Below are positions 42,100 to 49,342 of a stretch of 64,000 bases of DNA, one piece after another (positions within the stretch are counted from its first letter, which is position 1; the number at the start of each line of letters is the position of its first letter). The stretch comes from SVMC01 sp045601345 (GTDB lineage Bacteria > Bacillota > Clostridia > Oscillospirales > Oscillospiraceae), in NCBI GenBank assembly GCA_045601345.1, contig JAZRZL010000015.1:58085-122084 (forward strand). Reading direction: 5' to 3'. The notes below the pieces were generated by a model. The model was given only the letters and a program-made list of their open reading frames with translations. It did not search any database and was not told where the DNA came from. A program made the position numbers and the translations under genes.

Positions 42100-42127
42100 A
42101 TTATACATCATTTTTTATTTTTTGCAA
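42100..42127 (-). promoter_or_regulatory. dCMP deaminase promoter
   Basis: Minus strand: TTGCAA (42127-42122), 16-nt spacer, TATAAT (42105-42100). Confidence 0.65.
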
Positions 42128-42373
42128 GAGGAAAATAAAATATTTCGCGGTTCTGTATAGATTATTATGTCTTATTTTAGGTTTCCCCCTCCACTAAGCC
42201 AGTGAAATATGCGTGTAATTGTCCATATATCCTCCCCTTAAACGGTTTTTGGAAATTTTTCCGTATTTGGTATTTCTTCGTAATTTATCATTTTTAACTT
42301 TTTGCAAGAATTCCTTCGGTTTTTTAAACCAGCCTACTATATTCCACATATTGTTGTCTATTTTCCGCAAATC

Positions 42374-42402
42374 TTGCTTATACCTGTAATTTATGATATG
42401 AT
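42374..42402 (+). promoter_or_regulatory. deoB-cdd promoter
   Basis: TTGCTT (42374-42379), 17-nt spacer, TATGAT (42397-42402). Confidence 0.65.
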
Positions 42403-42438
42403 GAAATAAATAAACGTGTTTTTTGGGAGGAACGATAT

Positions 42439-43617
42439 TTGAAACGTCTTTTTTTGATCGTTCTTGATTCATTTGGCGTTGGAGCAATGCCCGACGCGGA
42501 ACAATTTGGAGATTACAATGTAAATACACTGACTGCCTGTGCAGCCTCATCCCGGCTGCACATTCCCATGCTTTGCAAAATGGGTCTAGGCCAGATTGAG
42601 GGTGTAAGTTGTCTGTCTGTGAATGACCGCCCTCTTGCAGCTCATGCACGCTGCGCAGAAGCCTCCCGTGGAAAGGATACCACCACTGGTCATTGGGAGA
42701 TTGCGGGTCTCATCTCTCCCAGCCCATTGCCAACCTATCCAAAGGGCTTTCCTGAGGAGATCATGCAGCCGTTTCGTGAGCAAACCGGGCGCGGGACGCT
42801 GGTGAATCTTCCTTATTCCGGCACAGAGGTCATCAATACCTACGGCGATCTTCATGTCAGCACCGGCGATCTGATTGTTTATACCTCTGCGGACTCGGTA
42901 TTTCAGATCGCCGCACATGAGGATATCGTACCGCCGGAGGAATTATACCGCTATTGCCGCATTGCCCGGGGGATTTTACAGGGCAGACACGGTGTTGGCA
43001 GAGTGATCGCCCGTCCTTTCGTGGGAACTGGCAACGGAAACTATACCCGTACTGCCAACCGGCATGATTTCTCTCTGGTGCCACCGAGAGACACTCTCCT
43101 TGATGCCGTGAAAGAGGCCGGACTTGCTTCTATCGGCGTGGGGAAAATTCATGATATTTTTGCAGGATGCGGTCTCACGGAATATGTTTACACTACAAGC
43201 AATGCCGACGGCATGAAAAAAACACGATCCTACGCCAAGAAGGATTTCTGCGGTCTGTGCTTTGTGAATCTGGTAGATTTTGATTCTCTTTACGGTCATC
43301 GGCGGGATATTGATGGCTATGCACAAGCATTGGCCGATTTTGACTGCTGGCTGCAAGATTTCCTTCCGATGCTGGGAGAGGAAGATGTTCTAATAATTAC
43401 CGCCGATCATGGCTGTGATCCCTCCTATACCGCAACAACAGACCATACGCGGGAATATATTCCGTTGCTCATTTTCGGGCAGCATATTCGTCCAGTGAAC
43501 CTCGGCACACGAAAAACCTTTGCAGATATTGCTGCCACGGCAGCAGAGCTTTTGGACGTTCCCTTCTCCTGTGATGGAGAGAGTTTTGCATCTGCCATTT
43601 TGAAGGAGGAATCCTGA
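42439..43617 (+). CDS. deoB: Phosphopentomutase
   Basis: Interconverts (deoxy)ribose-1-phosphate and -5-phosphate in nucleoside salvage. Alkaline-phosphatase-fold metal sites are seen in LIVLDSFGVGAMPDA, GKDTTTGHWEI (phosphorylated Thr region), VNLVDFDSLYGHRRD and ITADHGCDP, plus the late DHTREYIPLL. The start is TTG 42439, 8 nt after GGGAGG. The last base of its stop codon is the first base of the cdd start. Confidence 0.95.
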   Translation: MKRLFLIVLDSFGVGAMPDAEQFGDYNVNTLTACAASSRLHIPMLCKMGLGQIEGVSCLSVNDRPLAAHARCAEASRGKDTTTGHWEIAGLISPSPLPTYPKGFPEEIMQPFREQTGRGTLVNLPYSGTEVINTYGDLHVSTGDLIVYTSADSVFQIAAHEDIVPPEELYRYCRIARGILQGRHGVGRVIARPFVGTGNGNYTRTANRHDFSLVPPRDTLLDAVKEAGLASIGVGKIHDIFAGCGLTEYVYTTSNADGMKKTRSYAKKDFCGLCFVNLVDFDSLYGHRRDIDGYAQALADFDCWLQDFLPMLGEEDVLIITADHGCDPSYTATTDHTREYIPLLIFGQHIRPVNLGTRKTFADIAATAAELLDVPFSCDGESFASAILKEES

Positions 43618-44033
43618 TGATCCACCCTACAGAATTATGCGCTATTGCGCTTCAGGCAAGAGAACGTGCCTATTGCCCCTATTCCGGCTTCGCGGTAGGC
43701 GCTGCCCTTGTATGCAGCGATGGCACGGTGTTTTCCGGCTGCAATATTGAAAACGCTGCCTTCGGGCCGTCCATTTGTGCTGAGCGGACAGCCGTTAGCA
43801 AGGCAATCAGCGAAGGCCACTTTGATTTTGCAGCACTGGCAGTCGCCGGTGCTGTTGCCGGTCAGATGCCGGAGAAGATCTGTCCGCCCTGCGGCGTCTG
43901 CCGTCAGGTATTGCGGGAGTTCTGCCCGGACGATTTCCCCATCTACCTCAGCAAGGGTGGAGAGAATTATCAAGCCACTACGCTCGGTGAACTTTTGCCG
44001 GAAAGCTTTCAGGCAAAAGAGCAGTTCAAGTAA
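43617..44033 (+). CDS. cdd: Cytidine deaminase
   Basis: Zinc-dependent deamination of (deoxy)cytidine. Motifs: YCPYSGFAVGAAL, GCNIENAAFGPSICAERTAV (His replaced by the Cys-Ala-Glu form of tetrameric enzymes) and CPPCGVCRQVLREFC. Coupled to deoB; GGAGG 8 nt before ATG. Confidence 0.95.
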   Translation: MIHPTELCAIALQARERAYCPYSGFAVGAALVCSDGTVFSGCNIENAAFGPSICAERTAVSKAISEGHFDFAALAVAGAVAGQMPEKICPPCGVCRQVLREFCPDDFPIYLSKGGENYQATTLGELLPESFQAKEQFK

Positions 44034-44101
44034 TCGCGTCCCTGATTTTTCCGGGGTAAATCCCCTCGTTTTCGGGCAAGCTGTAAACAGGGGGTGATGT
44101 T

Positions 44102-44266
44102 TTGGATACGAAAACACTTGTACTGTCTATGGGTGCAGGTATGGCGCTTGGCGCTACCTTGATTTTGATGATGCCCCGGCAAAACAGCATCCGGCGCGCC
44201 GTGCAGAAAAAGGCAGACTGTCTGGGCGATACTCTGGAAGATTCCATGCGCTGTATGTGCCGCTGA
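44102..44266 (+). CDS. Small single-pass membrane protein (TTG start)
   Basis: A 54-codon frame from TTG 44102 preceded by AGGGGGTGA: a short N-terminus, a hydrophobic Met/Gly/Ala-rich helix (LVLSMGAGMALGATLILMM), then a basic segment PRQNSIRRAVQKKA and a short Cys-containing tail. The layout resembles small YtxH-like envelope proteins, but no family is certain. It follows cdd by 68 bp and precedes a terminator, so it may be the last gene of the deoB-cdd transcript. Confidence 0.55.
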   Translation: MDTKTLVLSMGAGMALGATLILMMPRQNSIRRAVQKKADCLGDTLEDSMRCMCR

Positions 44267-44277
44267 GCAGCCCCGCA

Positions 44278-44312
44278 GAATGTGCATTCCCGCAAGCGGG
44301 GTGCACATTTTG
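44278..44312 (+). terminator. Terminator after the deoB-cdd unit
   Basis: AATGTGCA...TGCACATT arms with an inner CCCGCAAGCGGG hairpin, followed by TTGTTTGT. Confidence 0.75.
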
Positions 44313-44360
44313 TTTGTCAGAAAAAATTTACAGTTTGTTATCTTTTTCTGGAAAAGGCGT

Positions 44361-44416
44361 GGTATAATAATTGCTAACGCAATTATTATACCATTCGCTT
44401 TCGCTTCATGGTATAA
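44361..44416. repeat. Extragenic palindromic repeat (copy 2 of 2)
   Basis: GGTATAATAATTGC and its complement with loop TAAC form a 14-bp palindrome (44361-44392). The next 25 bp, CCATTCGCTTTCGCTTCATGG plus flanks, match 8596-8626. Both copies also share TTTTTCTGGA just before the palindrome. Confidence 0.7.
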
Positions 44417-44491
44417 TCCTTGCCAAGGCAATGATAATACCAAAATGATGCATACATTAAGAGATAATTTACGACTATTCGGGAGGAAGCC

Positions 44492-45337
44492 ATGCTGGCC
44501 AAAGCTTATGTAGAAATTACCAATGTCTGCAATCTCCAATGTGCCTTCTGTCCCGGAACGAAGCGCCCTCCCCGGCATATGTCGCCAGAGGAATTTTCCT
44601 GCCTTGCACCGGAAGTGAAAAAAGTCACAAATTATGTCTACTTCCATGTGATGGGGGAGCCGCTTTTCCATCCCCGGCTTGGAGAATTTCTGGATATTGC
44701 CTATGCCAATGCATTGCGGGTAATTATCACCACCAATGGCACCCTGCTCCCTGCACAGCAGATGTTATTACTCTCTCATCCGGCACTCCATAAAGTCAAT
44801 ATCTCCCTTCACGCCATGGAGGCCAACGGCTGCCTTTCCCCTGAGAGATATCTTCACGGTTGCTGTGAATTTTCCAAACTGGCCAGCCAAAAAGGCATAT
44901 ACTGCAATATGCGCCTTTGGAATTTGGACGGAATACAGCCGGGATTGCATCAGGCCAATACACAGATTTTGCAGCTTCTTCATGATAGCTTTCCCGGTAC
45001 ATGGGAAGAAAACACGAAGGGCTTCTGCCTGACTCCCCGGATTTTTCTGGAATGGGGTGAGCGCTTTGTATGGCCGGATGATTCTGCACCGAATTACGGT
45101 GAAAAGGGCTTTTGTCGTGCGCTGCGCGATCAGGTGGGCATTCTGAGCGATGGCACAGTGATTCCCTGCTGCCTTGATCATGAGGGAACACTCGCGCTCG
45201 GCAATGCTTTTGAAACGCCGCTGTCCGAAATTTTAAATTCTTCTCTGGCCAGAGCCATTTATGACGGCTTTTCCCGCCGGGTTCGCTATGCGGCGCTTTG
45301 CCGCCACTGCGGCTATGCCCAGCGTTTTTCAAAATGA
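44492..45337 (+). CDS. Radical SAM/SPASM-like protein
   Basis: A 281-residue radical SAM enzyme with the [4Fe-4S] ligands in ITNVCNLQCAFCPG (CxxxCxxC). The partial TIM-barrel includes VMGEPLFHP and ITTNGTLLP, and the C-terminal Cys cluster (GTVIPCCLDHEG, CRHCGYAQ) resembles a SPASM extension for auxiliary clusters. The substrate is not recognised. GGGAGG precedes ATG 44492. It lies 25 bp before the lipid kinase gene and may be co-transcribed with it. Confidence 0.82.
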   Translation: MLAKAYVEITNVCNLQCAFCPGTKRPPRHMSPEEFSCLAPEVKKVTNYVYFHVMGEPLFHPRLGEFLDIAYANALRVIITTNGTLLPAQQMLLLSHPALHKVNISLHAMEANGCLSPERYLHGCCEFSKLASQKGIYCNMRLWNLDGIQPGLHQANTQILQLLHDSFPGTWEENTKGFCLTPRIFLEWGERFVWPDDSAPNYGEKGFCRALRDQVGILSDGTVIPCCLDHEGTLALGNAFETPLSEILNSSLARAIYDGFSRRVRYAALCRHCGYAQRFSK

Positions 45338-45362
45338 CCGATTCTCGAAAAGAGGTTTGTTT

Positions 45363-46259
45363 ATGAAGCGTCTTCTTTTTATTGTCAATCCCTGTGCCGG
45401 CATGAAACGCATCGTTCGTTTTCTCCCAGATATTATTGATTCCTTCCGCCGCTACGGCTATGAAAACACGGTCTATATGACCAACGCCCGCGGGGATGGC
45501 ACAGCCATTGCCGTCAACCGAGGCAAAGATTTTGACCTGATCGTGTGCGCCGGCGGTGATGGTACCTTCAACGAGGTCATGGCCGGTGTGCTCTCCGCAG
45601 GGCTTACCGTTCCTCTAGGTTATATCCCCTGCGGCAGCACCAACGATTTTGCCAGCTCTCTGCATCTGCCGAAGGCGATCCCTGAGGCAGCACGCTATAT
45701 TATGGACGGAACGCCCTGCCCTGTGGATGTGGGCAGCTTTGGAAGCCGATATTTTTCCTATGTTGCCTCCTTCGGCGCATTTGCAAGAACCTCTTATACG
45801 ACCCCGCAGAACATCAAAAATTCTCTCGGACATCTGGCCTACCTCCTCTCCGGCATCAAGGATATCCCAACCATTCGTCCGGTACACGTGCGGGTTGAGG
45901 TAGAGAATACGGTGCTGGAGGATGACTACATATTCGGTGCAATCAGCAATACTACCTCGGTGGGTGGTGTCCTGACGTTGGATTCCCGGCTGGTGGATCT
46001 GAATGATGGGCTGTTTGAGCTGATTCTGATTAAATCGCCCAAAGATATCATTGAGCTAAACGAATGCATCCGTGCGCTTACAGCGCAGGATTATTCCTCA
46101 AGAATGATTACCTTCCTGTCCGCATCAAAGCTCCATATCGTCTGTCCCACGCCTTTGGATTGGACGTTAGACGGCGAATGCGCGGCCAATGTGACAGAAG
46201 TGGATGTTAAAAATCTTCATAGTGCCATCTCTTTGTGCCGCATGGAGGGACATGAATGA
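45363..46259 (+). CDS. Diacylglycerol/lipid kinase family protein
   Basis: A 298-residue DgkB/YegS-type kinase: FIVNPCAGMKR at the N-terminus, the nucleotide loop CAGGDGTFNEVMAG, LGYIPCGSTNDFASSL and the C-terminal DGELL-like TLDGECA. Phosphorylates diacylglycerol or related lipids at the cytoplasmic membrane. The open frame begins at 45261 inside the previous gene; ATG 45363 is chosen for the AAGAGG ahead and family alignment. Overlaps the NUDIX gene by 4 bp. Confidence 0.9.
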   Translation: MKRLLFIVNPCAGMKRIVRFLPDIIDSFRRYGYENTVYMTNARGDGTAIAVNRGKDFDLIVCAGGDGTFNEVMAGVLSAGLTVPLGYIPCGSTNDFASSLHLPKAIPEAARYIMDGTPCPVDVGSFGSRYFSYVASFGAFARTSYTTPQNIKNSLGHLAYLLSGIKDIPTIRPVHVRVEVENTVLEDDYIFGAISNTTSVGGVLTLDSRLVDLNDGLFELILIKSPKDIIELNECIRALTAQDYSSRMITFLSASKLHIVCPTPLDWTLDGECAANVTEVDVKNLHSAISLCRMEGHE

Positions 46260-46735
46260 AAAATACGACCTTATGCTACATCATCCGGGATGGCCAATGG
46301 CTCATGCTCCACCGTACCAAAAAACAAAATGACTTAAATGAAGGCAAATGGATTGGTGTGGGCGGTAAAATGGAAGAAAATGAAAGTCCCGAGGAATGCC
46401 TTCTGCGGGAGGTACAGGAAGAAACCGGCCTTCATCTGACCCGATGGCGCTATCGCGGCATTGTGACCTTCGTCTCTGACCTCTGGGAGGGCGAATATAT
46501 GCACCTGTTCACCGCTGATGATTTTGAAGGAACGGTTGGCGAATGTACGGAAGGGCAACTGCAATGGATTGAGCGGGATAAAATTCCTCAGCTTCCCCAG
46601 TGGGAGGGAGATCGGATTTTCCTGAATCTGCTCTATCGGAATGTGCCCTTCTTTTCCCTCAAGCTTTCCTATGCGGGAGATACGCTCATTTCTGCGCATC
46701 TTGACGGAAAGGAAATTCCTCTTAGGGATGCATAA
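46256..46735 (+). CDS. NUDIX hydrolase (MutT-like)
   Basis: A 159-residue pyrophosphohydrolase. The Nudix box GGKMEENESPEECLLREVQEETG (start and end seen, with REVQEETG metal-binding glutamates) sits at residues ~37-60. The flanking pattern and the WIERDKIPQLP segment resemble 8-oxo-dGTP diphosphatases. Overlaps the lipid kinase stop by 4 bp (ATGA). Confidence 0.88.
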   Translation: MKNTTLCYIIRDGQWLMLHRTKKQNDLNEGKWIGVGGKMEENESPEECLLREVQEETGLHLTRWRYRGIVTFVSDLWEGEYMHLFTADDFEGTVGECTEGQLQWIERDKIPQLPQWEGDRIFLNLLYRNVPFFSLKLSYAGDTLISAHLDGKEIPLRDA

Positions 46736-46741
46736 TTGCAT

Positions 46742-46850
46742 ATAGGCAGGGCAAGCTACCCGTGGGCTTTGCGGCGCAGAGTCAAGGGTACCGCTAGGAC
46801 GGTGCGACCGGCAGAGGACAGAAGCTGATCTGTTCTCTGCCGTTGTTTTT
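46742..46850 (+). ncRNA. Candidate structured RNA / complex 3' end after NUDIX gene
   Basis: Three pairings follow the stop codon: GCAAG...CTTTGC enclosing CCC-GT-GGG, a possible TACCC/GGGTA pseudoknot between two loops, and a GGTACCG-CTAGGA-CGGTGCGACC hairpin. A strong terminator stem (GGCAGAGGACAG / CTGTTCTCTGCC) with GTTGTTTTT comes next. The terminator is clear; whether the first part is an independent RNA or just the operon 3' UTR is open. No known class recognised. Confidence 0.4.
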
Positions 46851-46854
46851 GCGC

Positions 46855-46893
46855 AAAAAAGCAGACATAAATTGCTTCATGTCTGCTTTTTGC
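46855..46893. terminator. Bidirectional terminator before the VanW gene end
   Basis: AAAAAGCAGACAT and ATGTCTGCTTTTT form a 13-bp stem with T runs on both sides; it serves the minus-strand VanW gene and reinforces the plus-strand end. Confidence 0.8.
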
Positions 46894-46907
46894 ATATTCA
46901 CAATGGG

Positions 46908-49067
46908 TTAGCCAACGCCGGTATTGGGATCCGTAGGCTCGGGATCCACGGGAGGTTCGGGATCGACCGGAGGCTCGGGATCCACGGGAGGCTCAGGATC
47001 GACAGGCGGCTCGGGGTCAACAGGAGGTTCGGGATCCACAGGCGGCTTGGGATCAACGGGAGGCTCAGGATCCACGGGAGGATCGTCAGGATTGGTATCT
47101 GTCTCCTCGGGTTTTTGCTCTTCAGGTTTCTTCTCTTCCTTATCCTTGTGGACATGGTAGTAGCTGGTGGCTTCCTTCGTAGAGGAAATTTCCTTGCCAT
47201 TGGCATCATACTTGTGCTTATAGGTGACAACACTGGTACCCTCGGAGGTACGTTTGGTGACAGCATAGGTCATCTTGACCGTGTAATCCTTGGTCTGTGT
47301 GCCATAGATGGCAATGTGGACATAGCCGCCGGATACACTGGCATCAATACGGATAGGATAGCCGGTGTTGTTCTTGAAGCGGAAATCCAGAGAACCCCAA
47401 TAGATGGTAGCATCCATACCCAGTGGCACATAGGTAACCTGGAAGTAATGGCAGGCGCGCTCTACGATTTGCAAATCCGCTTTAAGAGCGCATAGATAGA
47501 GGGTCGAAGCAACCTGACAGCAACCGCCGCCCAACTCCTCTACAACCTCGCCGGCTACGTAAACCTGTGCTTTCTTATAGCCTCTGGCTGCGGTACGTTC
47601 CCCAACAATCTTATTGAAAGAGAAGGTTTCGCCATCATTGAGTACCGTGCCGTTGATCGCGGCGCAGGCCAACTCCAGATTTTTGGTGCGATCCGCAATG
47701 GCGGTATGCGGAGAATCATAGGAGGCCAGCTTATCCAAGAACATATATTTTTTCAGTTCTTCGGTTGTCATCTCCGGCGCAATGACCGCAAAAGGAATTT
47801 CTATCGTTTCGCCAGCTTCAGCCTTTTCGAACTTTGCCTGTGCTGCCTCCATATCAAAGCCATAGCCTTCGACTTCATCGGTCAGCTCACCAGTTTCCTC
47901 ATTAAGGGCAGCATTGATTGGCTCAATGCAGTTTTCGTCATGAATCTTTTGCAGATCAATGGGATCAGGCTCCGTAATATCGTACGCAAAAACAATCGCT
48001 TCGAAATTTAGGGTATCAAAGGCAGCCTTAACCTTCTCAAAGAGGGCATCGGTATTTAGGCTGCAGGAAGCAGTGCCCTTGGTGATGAGGAGGAATTTAT
48101 CCATCGCTGGCTCTTTTTCCTCATCGGCTTGTTTGTCAGATGCTTTATTGTCCTTTTTCTCATCAGAAGCCTTGCCGCCGTCTTTCGCGTCATCCGTTTC
48201 CTCTTCTGGTTTTTCTGCCGCAGGGCGCTCCTCAAACCGAATTTCGGTTTGAACAAGTGCGGTGGAAACCTCGTCTGCCTTCTCGTTGAGGACAGCTTGC
48301 ACAGCATCCTTATCAAATGTGAAATAGGATGTCAGGCTGATCTCTTTAGGTTTTGTGGGTGTCTTGGTAATGCCGGGTACCTTCACAAGGCCAGCCACAC
48401 GGCCATAGTTATAGGCCTCGTCAACAGCCTTCTCCACATCCAGAGACAGAGCACTGACCTCAGGAGGAATGGCCAATTCGCCATCGGGCAGCTGAATAGA
48501 GAGCGTAGTTTCGCCAAATACGTCATTGGTTGCGGCATTGACAGCAGCAACTGCCGTAGTTTTGTTCAGGCCGCCCACGGGAACGCCCGCAATGTAGAGG
48601 TTATCCACAATGGTACCACCATCAAGGACATAAAGCCCCACCGCAGCAATGGCAAGCACCAGAACTACCGCGCAGATGGCATAAAGAGCCGCTTTGCCGG
48701 ATTTCTTCTTAGCCATAGTATCGTCTTCCTTTGAATCCTCATTGGATTCTGTCTGCTGTACCTTGGTCGGAGGCACAGGATTTTCTGTTACCGTCGGCTG
48801 GGGTGCAGACTTCGCCGAAGTGGCTTCCGTCGGCTGGGGTGCAGATTTCGCCGAAGCGGCTTCCGTCTGCTGAGGTGACGGTGATTTGGCTGCCTGATTG
48901 GGCATTGTTTGCGGGGCAGACTTATCGGACATATGTGCCAGCTCCTCTGCCATGATGGATTCAAACAGGGCATCTTTTTTTGCCTTGTTTATTGCAGCCT
49001 GCTCGGCGGCAGAACGCGGCTTGGTTTTCCCGGTAATTTCCCGGGTGAACCGATCCAACGCAGCCAT
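46908..49067 (-). CDS. VanW-family cell-envelope protein with Pro-Val-Asp-rich tail
   Basis: A 719-residue protein: a cytosolic N-terminus with a Ser/Pro/Gln-rich stretch, one transmembrane helix (~122-147), PG_binding_4-type domains (~150-420) with an Asp/Glu/Lys-rich insert, the VanW domain (~470-610; NDGETFSFNKIVGERTAARGY, GGGCCQVASTLYLCAL) and a tail with about seven PPVDPE-type hexapeptides (~650-710) that may span the cell wall. Envelope/peptidoglycan-related role by family. ATG 49067 has no ribosome-binding site. The frame is open to an ATT at 49130 that has GAGGAGGGG 7 nt ahead; the true protein is probably 21 residues longer. Confidence 0.85.
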   Translation of the reverse strand: MAALDRFTREITGKTKPRSAAEQAAINKAKKDALFESIMAEELAHMSDKSAPQTMPNQAAKSPSPQQTEAASAKSAPQPTEATSAKSAPQPTVTENPVPPTKVQQTESNEDSKEDDTMAKKKSGKAALYAICAVVLVLAIAAVGLYVLDGGTIVDNLYIAGVPVGGLNKTTAVAAVNAATNDVFGETTLSIQLPDGELAIPPEVSALSLDVEKAVDEAYNYGRVAGLVKVPGITKTPTKPKEISLTSYFTFDKDAVQAVLNEKADEVSTALVQTEIRFEERPAAEKPEEETDDAKDGGKASDEKKDNKASDKQADEEKEPAMDKFLLITKGTASCSLNTDALFEKVKAAFDTLNFEAIVFAYDITEPDPIDLQKIHDENCIEPINAALNEETGELTDEVEGYGFDMEAAQAKFEKAEAGETIEIPFAVIAPEMTTEELKKYMFLDKLASYDSPHTAIADRTKNLELACAAINGTVLNDGETFSFNKIVGERTAARGYKKAQVYVAGEVVEELGGGCCQVASTLYLCALKADLQIVERACHYFQVTYVPLGMDATIYWGSLDFRFKNNTGYPIRIDASVSGGYVHIAIYGTQTKDYTVKMTYAVTKRTSEGTSVVTYKHKYDANGKEISSTKEATSYYHVHKDKEEKKPEEQKPEETDTNPDDPPVDPEPPVDPKPPVDPEPPVDPEPPVDPEPPVDPEPPVDPEPPVDPEPTDPNTGVG

Positions 49068-49198
49068 ATCGAAATCATCATCGTATGCTGGAATGTCTGC
49101 CGTATTGAAAACTTGATCATTCTTGCTAATAGTGATCCCCTCCTCTGAAAATATGCGAAAGCCGCTCTTTTTCGGGCAGCATATAGCTTTACTCTATT

Positions 49199-49228
49199 AT
49201 TATAACGGAACACAACAGCAAAATGCAA
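49199..49228 (-). promoter_or_regulatory. VanW gene promoter
   Basis: Minus strand: TTGCAT (49228-49223), 18-nt spacer, TATAAT (49204-49199). Confidence 0.65.
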
Positions 49229-49342
49229 TCAAAATTCGCCACAATTCCTGCTTTTCTTTTGTAAAAAATTGTGACTAATTCGTAATTTTTGAATACGCTC
49301 CAGAAATCGGTGCAGTTCGTCGCGTCCTTATGACATAAAGAC

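Larger units (their letters stand above)
42068..42438. other. Divergent intergenic region, AT-rich
   Basis: Holds the minus-strand dCMP deaminase promoter, the deoB promoter, and one minus-strand mini-frame (42226-42194) of ten codons behind a strong AGGGGAGG. Nothing else is recognised. Confidence 0.6.

Noticed and set aside
42194..42649. A 151-codon minus-strand frame across the deoB start
   Set aside because: Most of it is the reverse of deoB; only its last ten codons have a translation signal.
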